Assembly (NCBI RefSeq): GCF_007994225.1
Contig: NZ_VLLL01000005.1
Location: forward strand, 1,473,142-1,537,141
Source of the DNA: Stackebrandtia albiflava
Lineage (GTDB): Bacteria > Actinomycetota > Actinomycetes > Mycobacteriales > Micromonosporaceae
Direction of reading: 5' to 3'
Length of the DNA: 64,000 nt
Part shown: positions 52,864-61,055 of the stretch, piece after piece
How the letters are laid out: the number at the start of each line of letters is the position of its first letter
Position numbering within the stretch: the first letter of the stretch is position 1
The notes under the pieces: generated by a model
The model's database searches: none
What the model was told of the DNA's origin: nothing
Seen by the model: the letters and a program-made list of their open reading frames with translations, nothing else
Translations under genes and position numbers: made by a program

Positions 52864-53574
52864 TCAACTCAACTCCGCCAACCGGGCCTCCACGGCCGCC
52901 AACTGCTGACGCAACCGCTCGGCCTCGTCAGCGGTCTCCTGCCGCTGCTGCTCCACGATCTCCTCCACCACCGCGGCCACCGCCGGCGAATCCAACGACT
53001 GCACCATCTCCACCGCAGTGGCCGCCTTCACCGGAACCGGCTTGGCGATCACCTTGGTGCCCTTGGACGCACCCACCGACCACTCGCCGTCCTTCCAACT
53101 CAACGTCACCGACAGCTCCGGCGCCTGCTTGGCCTTGGCGGTCTTCTTACGCGGCGCGGGCGCCACGGCACCCTCACCCGCCGACTGCTGCGGAACCGCA
53201 GGCTGCGCGTCCTCCATCGAACCCGACTCCTTCACACGATGCGAACCAGACGTTCTGCCGCCATTGTCCACTTCGTCCAACAGCGGCGGCCCCGCCGGAG
53301 GCCGGTTCTCCGGCTCGACGGGAACACTCTTGACCGCCGACTTGCGGCTCAACTCACCACGCGCGGGAACCCGCACCTCCGCAGGGGAGAACGGCAACTC
53401 GTCATGACCGAACCTCACCACCACGAAATCATCGACCCGGGGGTCCTCCAGCCGCACCACCTTGCCGGTCCGGCCGGCGATCTGACCGGCCGCCTCGGTG
53501 AACACCACCTTCGGATGCTTACCGGCAGCCAGCGTCTCCGCCAGCCCGGCGACATCCGACGTGGACAAACCCAT
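52864..53574 (-). CDS. DUF6319-like cytoplasmic protein with C-terminal coiled coil
   Basis: The 236-residue protein has an N-terminal small domain (residues 1-70; AGKHPKVVFTEAAGQIAGRTGKVVRLEDP, DFVVVRFGHDELPFSPAEVRVP) similar to actinobacterial DUF6319, a disordered charged linker with a Lys/Ala-rich APRKKTAKAKQAP stretch, and a C-terminal coiled coil (about 190-236). A nucleic-acid-binding role is conceivable because of the basic linker. ATG at 53574 follows GAGGAAGGAGG, a strong ribosome binding site. The gene converges with cydAB. Confidence 0.6.
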   Translation of the reverse strand: MGLSTSDVAGLAETLAAGKHPKVVFTEAAGQIAGRTGKVVRLEDPRVDDFVVVRFGHDELPFSPAEVRVPARGELSRKSAVKSVPVEPENRPPAGPPLLDEVDNGGRTSGSHRVKESGSMEDAQPAVPQQSAGEGAVAPAPRKKTAKAKQAPELSVTLSWKDGEWSVGASKGTKVIAKPVPVKAATAVEMVQSLDSPAVAAVVEEIVEQQRQETADEAERLRQQLAAVEARLAELS

Positions 53575-53649
53575 CAGGGGCCTCCTTCCTCGTCGCTACA
53601 CGTGCACCTGGCAAACCCAAGTCATACCAGCCGCCTGCGACAGGCCCGC

Positions 53650-55014
53650 TCACACCACCGGCCAACCCCGCGCCACACCACCGGGCACCACCTCACCACC
53701 CGGATACGGCACCCGCGTCAACACGAACGTCCCCACGTCCAGGTGCGACACCACACCACCGGCCCGCACCACCCGCAACTCCTCACCCGCGAAATACCCG
53801 TCCAAACCCCGCCACACACCACCCTCATCACGCCGGAACCGCGACGACGGCATCATCCCCGACACCGCCTCCAACACCAGACCACCATCGCCCGCCACCC
53901 GCAACACACCCACCGACGTCCCCCAGAACCACTGACCCGTCAACTCCAACAACCCCGCCGGCACCGACTCCACCGGCACCCACGGCACCACCTCCGCCGG
54001 CTCACACTCCAGAAAAGTCCGCCACAGATCCAACACACCCGGATCCGGCGGCGACGCCGTCGTACAGTTCCACAACCTCACCACCCCCACACCCGCGCCC
54101 TCATCCACCCACAGACCCGCCTGGAACCCCGGCATCGACCCACCGTGCCCCGCCAAGCGCGCCCCCTCCACACGCTGCAACTGCACACCCAGACCCGACC
54201 CCGACACCCACGCGTCACCGTCGACCACCACCCGCGGCCGCCGCATCCGCGCCACCGTCTCCGGCGACAACACCCCACCGGTGTCACCCAACAGGAACCG
54301 CGCCCACCGCGACAGATCCCGCACCGTCGACCACAACTGACCCGCCGGCGCCATCCACCCCGTCTCCTGCACCACCTCCGGCATCACCACCTCCGCGAAC
54401 GGATGCACCGCCCACCCCGACACCGCCGACCCACCCGGCGACACCGACGTGTCCGGCATCCCCAACGGCGCCAACACCTCATCCGACAACACCTCGAACC
54501 AGTCCACGCCACCCCGGCACCGCGACACCAACTCACCCAACACCGCGAACCCCAGATTCGAATAGTGATGCCGGTCCCCGGCCGCACCCACCACCTGCGC
54601 ACCCGACCACCGCGACCGCATCACCTCACCCGACACACCCTCCGACCGCTCCCACCACGGCCCCGGAGGCTCCGCCGACAACCCACCCGAATGCGACAAC
54701 AACTGCGCCACCGTCCGGTCCGGAAACGGCGTATCCGGCACGAACGACCCCACCGCGTCATCCAGACCGACCACACCCTCCTCCACCAGCCGCATCACCA
54801 GCACCGCCACGAACGTCTTGGTGATCGAACCGATCCGATACCTCACATCCACACCCGGCGCCGGATCACCCGCCAACCCACCCGCCGCACCACTCCACAC
54901 CAGGCCACCACCACGCACCACACCCGCCACCACCGACGGCAACCGCCCCGCCACCTGCGCACGCGCCAACGCCGCATCCAACCGAGCCGCCGTACCCTCA
55001 CGCAGATCCACCAT
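53650..55014 (-). CDS. Beta-lactamase-family (class C-like) serine hydrolase, cytoplasmic
   Basis: The 454-residue protein has the three active-site motifs of class C beta-lactamase/DD-peptidase-like esterases: SxxK in GSITKTF near residue 63, YSN near 149 and HGG near 313. A C-terminal lipocalin-like domain (about 365-454) is likely. There is no signal peptide, so an intracellular esterase or D-amino peptidase activity is more likely than antibiotic defence. The ATG at 55014 is clear. It is divergent from the inositol-phosphatase-like gene. Its coding strand is G-rich (GTG, GGG), unlike the C-rich coding strand of neighbours on the plus strand. Confidence 0.82.
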   Translation of the reverse strand: MVDLREGTAARLDAALARAQVAGRLPSVVAGVVRGGGLVWSGAAGGLAGDPAPGVDVRYRIGSITKTFVAVLVMRLVEEGVVGLDDAVGSFVPDTPFPDRTVAQLLSHSGGLSAEPPGPWWERSEGVSGEVMRSRWSGAQVVGAAGDRHHYSNLGFAVLGELVSRCRGGVDWFEVLSDEVLAPLGMPDTSVSPGGSAVSGWAVHPFAEVVMPEVVQETGWMAPAGQLWSTVRDLSRWARFLLGDTGGVLSPETVARMRRPRVVVDGDAWVSGSGLGVQLQRVEGARLAGHGGSMPGFQAGLWVDEGAGVGVVRLWNCTTASPPDPGVLDLWRTFLECEPAEVVPWVPVESVPAGLLELTGQWFWGTSVGVLRVAGDGGLVLEAVSGMMPSSRFRRDEGGVWRGLDGYFAGEELRVVRAGGVVSHLDVGTFVLTRVPYPGGEVVPGGVARGWPVV

Positions 55015-55066
55015 CCCGACACCCTAGAACCACCACCCCCACACACCCCCGACACCCCACCACCGC

Positions 55067-55894
55067 GTGACACACTTGGACACCGTGATCACCGCCGCGG
55101 AATACCACCACATCGCCGACACCGTCAAACACATCGCCGACGCCGAGATACTGCCCCGCTTCCGGCACCTCACCGACGCCGACATCACCGAGAAGAACCC
55201 CGGCGACCTGGTCACCACCGCCGACCGCATCACCGAGGAACGCCTCACCGAAACCCTCGAGAAAACCCTCCCCGGCTCCATCACCGTCGGCGAAGAAGCC
55301 GTCTCCGCCGACCCCACCGTCCTCGACCGCCTCCACACCGACCAACCCGTGTGGATCATCGACCCCGTCGACGGCACCTCCAACTTCGTCAACGGCGACC
55401 CCTACTACGCCTGCCTGGTATCCCTCACCCGAAACGGCGACACCATCGCCTCCTGGCTCTACGCACCCTCACTCCACACCACCGCCGGCGCACACACCGG
55501 CCGAGGCGCCTGGATCAACGACCAACCCGCCCACGCCGCCGACCCCACACCACCACCGGCCACCCTCGACATCGTCACCACCCACCGCAAACACGCCACA
55601 CCACACCACCGCGCCCTCATAGACACCGTCGCCGCCGACCCACACACCCACACCAGCGACTGCCGCGCCGCCGGACTCTCCTACATAGACCTCACCCGCG
55701 GCCGCCACGAGGCCCTCCTCTACACCTGGGAGAACCCCTGGGACCACGCCACCGGCCTACACATCTACACCACCGCCGGCGGACACCACCAGACCCACGA
55801 CGGCCACACCTTCCGCCTCGCAGGCGACAACGCCCTACCCTTCATCGTCGGACAACCCCACACCATCGACCGCGTCCGCGCCCTCATCACCTGA
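55067..55894 (+). CDS. Inositol monophosphatase-family phosphatase (possibly histidinol phosphatase HisN)
   Basis: The 275-residue protein has the Mg-dependent phosphatase motifs GEEAVS near residue 76, DPVDGTSNF near 99 and WDHATG near 225. Family members hydrolyse inositol phosphate, histidinol phosphate, fructose bisphosphate or 3'-phosphoadenosine phosphate; the N-terminal DLVTTADRITEERL fits the IMPase/HisN group. GTG at 55067 is listed; GTG at 55085 is an alternative. Its last 60 bp overlap the convergent recombinase gene. The C-rich codon bias is strong. Confidence 0.82.
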   Translation: MTHLDTVITAAEYHHIADTVKHIADAEILPRFRHLTDADITEKNPGDLVTTADRITEERLTETLEKTLPGSITVGEEAVSADPTVLDRLHTDQPVWIIDPVDGTSNFVNGDPYYACLVSLTRNGDTIASWLYAPSLHTTAGAHTGRGAWINDQPAHAADPTPPPATLDIVTTHRKHATPHHRALIDTVAADPHTHTSDCRAAGLSYIDLTRGRHEALLYTWENPWDHATGLHIYTTAGGHHQTHDGHTFRLAGDNALPFIVGQPHTIDRVRALIT

Positions 55895-56854
55895 ACCCAC
55901 CAACCGCCGCAACGACCCGTACACCGGATTCGACCCCGCCGCCTGCCGCAACTCCCGCCCCGTCGCCCGCAGATACCCCTGCGTCGCCTGCAACGACCGA
56001 TGCCCCAACAACTCCATCACCTCCACCGCCGACGCACCCGACTGCCCCAACCGCGTCGCGAACGTATGCCGCAACGCATGCACCAGCGCCCCCCGCTCCA
56101 CCCGATCCGACACACCAGCACCCCGATAACACTGCCGCACCAGATACTGCAACTGACTACGCGTCAACGCCCGCCCCCGATGATCCACGAACAACGCCGA
56201 CCGCGACCCCACCTCCCCACACCGCACCCGACGCGACTCCAGATACTCCACAAGCAACACCTCCAGCGGCCACTCCACCGGCACCACCCGATCCACCCCA
56301 CCCTTACCCGCCCGCACCCACAACCGACGCTCACCCACCGGCCCCGCCACATCACCCACCTCCAGCCCCAACAACTCCGCACTGCGCACACCCGTCAACA
56401 ACAACACCGCCAACACCGCCAGATCCCGCTGCGGCCAAGGAAACCGGCCACCCCGCGCACCCGCAGCCACCTCCCGCAACAACCGCTCCGCCGCATCCTC
56501 ACCCCGCAACGGCTTAGCCCCCTGCCTGGGCAGACGCGGCCGCACCACCCCCTGCATCGGATTCCCCTCCACCACACCCTCCGCCACCAGAAAACCGAAG
56601 AACGCGTTCCACACCGACCACGCCCGCGCGATCGACGACTTCGCCCGCGAACGCGAAAACCCCGCGAAACCCGCCCGCATCACCGACACCGACAACATCC
56701 CACACTCCACACCAGACACCTCCACACCCAACACCCGCGCCACCTCCACCACCACACCCGACAGATCCCGCCGATACGCCGCCACCGTGTGCTCCGAATC
56801 CTTCCGCGGCGCCCGCGACACGAAGAACGCCTCCACCGCCGCCCCGAAATCCAC
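55835..56854 (-). CDS. XerC/XerD-like tyrosine recombinase
   Basis: The 339-residue protein has an N-terminal SAM-like DNA-binding domain (about 1-95; SEHTVAAYRRDL) and the catalytic domain with Arg157 (GVRSAEL), Lys184 (AGKGG), His259 and Arg262 (HALRHTFAT), His285 (LLGHRS) and Tyr294 (GYLRA); all six residues are present. Length and motifs fit chromosomal XerC/XerD more than phage integrase. I used the GTG at 56854, with GGAGG 8 nt upstream; GTG at 56863 and TTG at 56860 are alternatives. No attachment repeats or excision partner are nearby. It overlaps the convergent phosphatase by 60 bp. Confidence 0.8.
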   Translation of the reverse strand: MDFGAAVEAFFVSRAPRKDSEHTVAAYRRDLSGVVVEVARVLGVEVSGVECGMLSVSVMRAGFAGFSRSRAKSSIARAWSVWNAFFGFLVAEGVVEGNPMQGVVRPRLPRQGAKPLRGEDAAERLLREVAAGARGGRFPWPQRDLAVLAVLLLTGVRSAELLGLEVGDVAGPVGERRLWVRAGKGGVDRVVPVEWPLEVLLVEYLESRRVRCGEVGSRSALFVDHRGRALTRSQLQYLVRQCYRGAGVSDRVERGALVHALRHTFATRLGQSGASAVEVMELLGHRSLQATQGYLRATGRELRQAAGSNPVYGSLRRLVGSGDEGADAVDGVGLSDDEG

Positions 56855-56929
56855 CCTCAACACCTCCGAAACACACCCGACAACGACACCCGGCAGTATC
56901 CACCCCAGGTGAGACGGAAGGACAGACCG

Positions 56930-57421
56930 ATGCACATCCGCGCCATGACCCACCACGACGCACCCCACGTCCACGCCATCCACCGCCACGGCATCGACAC
57001 CCACAACGCCACCTTCGACACCACCCCACCCACCTGGGACGAATTCGACGCCACCCACCACCCACGCCACCGACTCGTCGCCCACGACGACCACACCGTC
57101 CTGGGCTGGGCCGCCGCCGCACCCGTCTCCCACCGCCACTGCTACCGCGGCGTCGTCACCGACAGCGTCTACATCCACCCCCGCGCCCACGGCAGGGGAG
57201 TGGGAACCCACCTGTTGGCCGCACTCATCCGATCCTGCGAAGACGACGGCATCTGGACCATCCGCGCCGCCGTCTTCCCCGAGAACACCGCCAGCATCGC
57301 CCTACACACCCGCGCCGGCTTCCGCACCCTCGGCACCAGCCACCACCTCGGCCGCCTCAACGGCACCTGGCGCGACGTCGTCACCCTCGAACGACGCAGC
57401 ACCCGAAACGGCACCGACTGA
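56930..57421 (+). CDS. GNAT acetyltransferase (phosphinothricin/MddA-type)
   Basis: The 163-residue protein has the GNAT motif A, VTDSVYIHPRAHGRGVGTHLLAALI near residue 79, and the Pat-family features IHRHGIDTHNATFDT near 17 and ENTASIALHTRAGFRTLG near 121. These enzymes acetylate amino groups of phosphinothricin, methionine sulfoximine or related compounds. The ATG at 56930 follows GGAAGGAC. The 3' end overlaps the convergent ogt gene by 120 bp. It is divergent from the recombinase. Confidence 0.83.
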   Translation: MHIRAMTHHDAPHVHAIHRHGIDTHNATFDTTPPTWDEFDATHHPRHRLVAHDDHTVLGWAAAAPVSHRHCYRGVVTDSVYIHPRAHGRGVGTHLLAALIRSCEDDGIWTIRAAVFPENTASIALHTRAGFRTLGTSHHLGRLNGTWRDVVTLERRSTRNGTD

Positions 57422-57907
57422 ACCCCACCACAACACCCCACCCGCCTCCAGGTCCAACAACGCGCGCTTACGCGCCACCCCACCGGCATAACCGGTCAAC
57501 GCACCCGAGGCACCCACCACCCGGTGACACGGCACCACGATCGACACCGGATTACGCCCGTTGGCCGCACCCACCGCCCGCGCCGCCGACGGCACACCCA
57601 ACCGCCGCGCCAACGCACCGTACGTCACCGTCTCACCGGCCGGAATCTCACACAACGCCCGCCACACCCGGTTCTGGAACACCGTCCCCGCGAACCGCAC
57701 CGGCACCTCGAACCGCCGCCGCCGCCCCGCGAAATACTCCGCCAACTGCCGCTCCACCTCCTCGAAACCCGAATCCACCGACACACCCAACGACACCGCA
57801 TCCGGGAAATACCGCTGCCCCGCCAGATACAGGCCCGCCAACTCACCCCCCTGCGACACCAACGTCAACTCACCCAACGGCGACGACACCCGCTTATGCA
57901 CCCGCAT
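57302..57907 (-). CDS. ogt: Methylated-DNA-protein cysteine methyltransferase
   Basis: The protein removes alkyl groups from O6-alkylguanine by transfer to its own Cys127 in VVPCHRVVG. FQNRVWRALCEIPAGETVTYGALA near residue 77 is the DNA-binding helix region, and TGYAGGVARKRALLDLE near 138-155 is the usual end of the family. The frame then continues about 45 residues (Gly/Ala/Val-rich) antisense to the GNAT gene, so the stop seems displaced. ATG at 57907 begins MRVHKRVSSPLGEL. It starts 16 bp after the stop of the Ada-AlkA fusion gene, so both form an alkylation-damage operon. Confidence 0.88.
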   Translation of the reverse strand: MRVHKRVSSPLGELTLVSQGGELAGLYLAGQRYFPDAVSLGVSVDSGFEEVERQLAEYFAGRRRRFEVPVRFAGTVFQNRVWRALCEIPAGETVTYGALARRLGVPSAARAVGAANGRNPVSIVVPCHRVVGASGALTGYAGGVARKRALLDLEAGGVLWWGSVGAVSGAASFEGDDVAPGAVEAAEVVAGAEGAEAGAGV

Positions 57908-57923
57908 CACACACTCCCTCGCA

Positions 57924-59402
57924 TCAATCCACCGGCAACCGGTTGATCGCATGATCCCCGGTCGCCCACAAGTACTGCACCGCATACGCCCGCCACGGCC
58001 GCCACGCTCGCGCCCGCGCCGTCAACGCACCCGCCGACACCGGCAACCCCAGACCCTCCGCGGCCTGCCGCACACCCAGATCCGTCGCCAGGAACGCATC
58101 CGGGTCACCCAACGCCCGCATCGCCACCGACTCCACCGTCCACGGACCCACACCCGGCAACACCGACAACCCCGCACGCGCCGCCTCCCAGTCGGCACCC
58201 ACGTCCAACACCACCTCACCCGAGGCCAACACCGACGCCAACCTCGACACCGAATCCCGCCGCGCCGCCGGCATCGCCAACACACCCGACAGATCCGCCC
58301 CCGCCAACACCTCCATCGACGGGAACAACCGCGAAAGCCCACCACCCTGCGGATCCACCACCTCCTCACCGAACGCCTCCACCAACCGGCCCGCGTGAGT
58401 CCGCGCCGCCGCCGTCGACACCTGCTGACCCAACACCGCGCGCACCGCGAACTCCGCCGGATCCACCGTCCGAGGCACCCGCCGCCCCGGAGCCTTCGCC
58501 ACCAGCGGCGCCAACACCTCGTCCCCGCTCAACAACTCGTCCACCGCCACCGGATCGGCGTCCAGATCCAGCAACCACCGGCACCGTGAGATGGCCCGCG
58601 ACAGATCCCGCAGATCCGAAAGCCACAACAGGCAGTCCACATACACCGGACCCGGACGAAGACTCACCACGCCACTGCCGTGCGGCAACCGCAGCGTCCG
58701 CCGATACGCGCCCTCCCGCCACTCCTCCACACCCGGCACCGCCGTCGCCGCCAGATGCCCGAACAGGTTGTCCGGGCACAACGGCTGCCGGAACGGCAGA
58801 CGCAACCGCAGCATGCCCGCCTGCGCCTGTACCGCACCACCCCGGGCACGTTCCCGCAACGCGCTCGGGGTCATACCGAACACCTGCGCGACCGTCTCGT
58901 TGAACGTGCGGATACTGGCGAAGCCCGCCGCGAACGCCACCTGCCCCAACGGCAACGCACTCGTCTCGATCAGCAACCGCGCCGTCTGCGCCCGCTGCGA
59001 CCGCGCCAACGCCAACGGCCCGGCACCCAACTCCGCGCGCAACTGCCGCTCCACCTGGCGCACGCTGTACCCCAGCCGCGACGCCAAGCCCGGCACGCCC
59101 TCCCGGTCGACCACCCCGTCACCGATCAACCGCATCGCGCGCGCCACCACGTCGGCACGCACGTTCCACTCCGGCGACCCGGGGGAGGTGTCGGGCCGGC
59201 ACCGTTTGCACGCCCGGAATCCCGCCTGCTGCGCCGAGGCCGCACTCGGGTGAAACCTCATGTTCCGCGGCTTGGGCGGCACCGCCGGACACGACGGCCG
59301 GCAGTAGATGCCGGTGGTCACCACCCCGGTGAAGAACCACCCGTCGAACCGGGCGTCCTTGGCCTGTACCGCCCGCACACACCGCTCGAAATCCTCATGC
59401 AT
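57924..59402 (-). CDS. Ada N-terminal/AraC domain fused to AlkA 3-methyladenine DNA glycosylase
   Basis: The 492-residue fusion has an Ada zinc domain with Cys34, Cys38, Cys65 and Cys68 (YCRPSC, CKRC), an AraC helix-turn-helix (about 95-185; LASRLGYSVRQVERQL), an AlkA N-terminal domain and a helix-hairpin-helix glycosylase domain (about 350-460) with LPGVGPWTVE and the catalytic Asp in FLATDLGV. It should sense methylphosphotriesters by methyl transfer to Cys, activate its own operon and excise alkylated bases. ATG at 59402. The ogt gene follows directly. This domain order is known in actinobacteria. Confidence 0.9.
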   Translation of the reverse strand: MHEDFERCVRAVQAKDARFDGWFFTGVVTTGIYCRPSCPAVPPKPRNMRFHPSAASAQQAGFRACKRCRPDTSPGSPEWNVRADVVARAMRLIGDGVVDREGVPGLASRLGYSVRQVERQLRAELGAGPLALARSQRAQTARLLIETSALPLGQVAFAAGFASIRTFNETVAQVFGMTPSALRERARGGAVQAQAGMLRLRLPFRQPLCPDNLFGHLAATAVPGVEEWREGAYRRTLRLPHGSGVVSLRPGPVYVDCLLWLSDLRDLSRAISRCRWLLDLDADPVAVDELLSGDEVLAPLVAKAPGRRVPRTVDPAEFAVRAVLGQQVSTAAARTHAGRLVEAFGEEVVDPQGGGLSRLFPSMEVLAGADLSGVLAMPAARRDSVSRLASVLASGEVVLDVGADWEAARAGLSVLPGVGPWTVESVAMRALGDPDAFLATDLGVRQAAEGLGLPVSAGALTARARAWRPWRAYAVQYLWATGDHAINRLPVD

Positions 59403-59590
59403 GCCACAAGAGTGCCCCCGGCAGCCCCCGAAACCCGGCGAGAAAACGACACGACCACACGGATCACAACCGGCCGACCACACCGGCCCCACGGGCAACA
59501 CCGGCCACCCCGCCGACTGCGCCCGAGACCACCCGCCAGCCCCACTCCCGGGCGCATGCTGTCACCCACCGCACACGAACGGACACTCCG

Positions 59591-60319
59591 ATGGACCGAC
59601 CACGTCGCACCGCCCCGCCGCCTCTGTACCGCACCCTTCCCGGATTCGCCGCACCCGCCGCACCCGACTTCACCGCCGAACGCGACCGCCTGGCCACCGA
59701 CTGGACCACCACCAACGGCAAGGACATCCGCCAACCCGGCATCGCCAACCTCTCCACCGCATACGTCACCTACCGGCGGCAACGCGACCGGCACGCCACC
59801 GCGCAATGGCGCACCGACCGCACCGAGGTCCACATCAGCGGGAACCCACACGCCCACGGCAACCCACGCCGCAGGCTCTACACCGGCGGCGTCAAGTTCA
59901 GCTCACGCCCGCCCGACCGCATCGACTGCTCCGAACCGAAGGTGTTCTCCGAGGTCCGGCGGGCCCTGGGGATTCTGCGGATACAGCCGGGCGCCCCGGC
60001 CACACCCGTGGTGTACCTCCACACCGAACACGGCCCGTGCCGTGACTGTCGTAAGGCATTGATCGCCCTGATCAGGGATCACACCTGGGTCGATTTCACG
60101 CTCGTCTGGCGGCGTTGGTTCCAGGACGACTACGACGGCGCCCCCGACAACTGGAAGGGCCCCGACGTCCACACCGGGAGACGCCTCACCTGGCGGCACA
60201 CCACCGAACTCGCCGACAACGGCTGGCCCGCACCGGTCGCGCGCGCCGAACCGGGTCGCGGTCGACCCGACCCCACCGCGAACCCCTTCGACGCCCTGCG
60301 TGACCTGCCGCCGGACTGA
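59591..60319 (+). CDS. Stand-alone deaminase-fold protein (CxE ... PCxxC), putative
   Basis: The 242-residue protein has a zinc-site pattern of the nucleic-acid/nucleotide deaminase superfamily: Cys113-Ser-Glu115 in IDCSEPKVF and Cys150/Cys153 in GPCRDCRKAL, with a strand-helix arrangement between. In the superfamily the C/H-x-E and PCxxC elements bind zinc and activate water for deamination of cytosine or adenine. Similar domains occur as toxin tips of polymorphic toxins, but this protein has no secretion signal or immunity partner. The N-terminal 100 residues are Arg/Pro-rich and unknown. ATG at 59591 lies 8 bp after GAACGGA. The family call is tentative. Confidence 0.5.
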   Translation: MDRPRRTAPPPLYRTLPGFAAPAAPDFTAERDRLATDWTTTNGKDIRQPGIANLSTAYVTYRRQRDRHATAQWRTDRTEVHISGNPHAHGNPRRRLYTGGVKFSSRPPDRIDCSEPKVFSEVRRALGILRIQPGAPATPVVYLHTEHGPCRDCRKALIALIRDHTWVDFTLVWRRWFQDDYDGAPDNWKGPDVHTGRRLTWRHTTELADNGWPAPVARAEPGRGRPDPTANPFDALRDLPPD

Positions 60320-60615
60320 CCGACCGGCGAACCGGGTCCGCCTCGACGCGGACGGGCACCACGCCCCGGCGGCGAGCTCATGGCGCGTAACACTCGGTGA
60401 GTGATCGACCACCGTCGCGCGTGCCGCGCGATCGGGTCGCGGGGCAGGGGAGGCACGTACGCGGTAACGCCACGGGCGCCCGGGCGGCGGGGGAGAGGAG
60501 CCGCGGCCGCCGCTCAGGTGAGACGGCGCCGCCGGGGGCGGACGTACGAAGCACCGACGGGCGGGGGTCGTGTCACTGCCTGTTCGTCGACGAAACAGCC
60601 GAAAAGTGTGATGAG

Positions 60616-60654
60616 GCATAAAACGTCATGTTTTACGCATAACGCTTATTATGC
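60616..60654. promoter_or_regulatory. Two adjoining AT-rich inverted repeats
   Basis: GCATAAAAC-N5-GTTTTACGC (60616-60638; 8 of 9 pairs) is followed, sharing two bases, by GCATAA-N6-TTATGC (60637-60654; perfect). The pair looks like tandem operator sites for a dimeric repressor. No neighbouring regulator gene is present within 1 kb. Confidence 0.5.
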
Positions 60655-60918
60655 TTAATTCACATCGATCCGCGCCGAAGGTGCCGCATCACCACCGGTG
60701 CCCGGAATCCGGCGGGCGCACACCGGTACCGCACAGCGCCCCCTCGGGCGGCGCCGCCTCCAGCGCGTGCGTGCGGTATCCCGCGGTGCCTGTCGCGTCG
60801 GCTCGATGAAGGGACACGGAGATGGCCGGGCCGCAGTGGACCAAGCCCACCGGCAGGACCCGGTGGGCGCGCGGATCCGTAGCTCGACCCCCCTCTCGCC
60901 GCAAGTCCTGTTTGGTTG

Positions 60919-60932
60919 ATAATGGATATTAT
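60919..60932. promoter_or_regulatory. AT-rich inverted repeat ATAAT-N4-ATTAT
   Basis: A small perfect dyad in an AT-rich island (60911-60944), flanked by GGTT and AACC. It could be a promoter or operator for the VOC gene 124 bp downstream. Confidence 0.35.
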
Positions 60933-61010
60933 GTAAAGTAAACCGGTCCGGGACCCATACTCACACCCCTCCCGGGACCACCGCCGGAATCATCACACGC
61001 CGGAATCCGT

Positions 61011-61037
61011 ACTTGTGGCCCGTGGCCGGCCACAAGT
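61011..61037. promoter_or_regulatory. 27-nt inverted repeat upstream of VOC gene
   Basis: ACTTGTGGCC (61011-61020) and GGCCACAAGT (61028-61037) are perfect 10-bp arms around a 7-nt spacer, 19 bp upstream of the ATG at 61056. This is where a repressor would block transcription or translation. Confidence 0.6.
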
Positions 61038-61055
61038 GGCTCTACCTTTCGAGTC

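Larger units (their letters stand above)
60320..61055. other. 736-bp gene-poor region with AT-rich inverted repeats
   Basis: No convincing gene is visible; short open frames are Arg-rich and overlap on both strands. Two AT-rich islands stand out against high-GC DNA: about 60600-60665, with nested inverted repeats, and about 60904-60945, with ATAAT-N4-ATTAT. The end of the region holds a 27-nt palindrome directly upstream of the VOC gene. Confidence 0.6.

Noticed and set aside
52207-56517. Open frame of 1436 codons on the plus strand
   Set aside because: It is Arg/His/Pro-rich, runs across cydB and antisense to three well-supported genes, and has no recognisable domain. It results from few stop codons in C-rich DNA.
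55835-56854. Prophage or integrative element marked by the recombinase
   Set aside because: No attachment repeats, tRNA, excisionase, structural or transfer genes are nearby; neighbours are ordinary metabolic genes.
60689-60919. Overlapping short frames on both strands in the 60.7-60.9 kb gap
   Set aside because: Arg-rich, no ribosome binding site, no similarity to known small proteins; neither strand is favoured.
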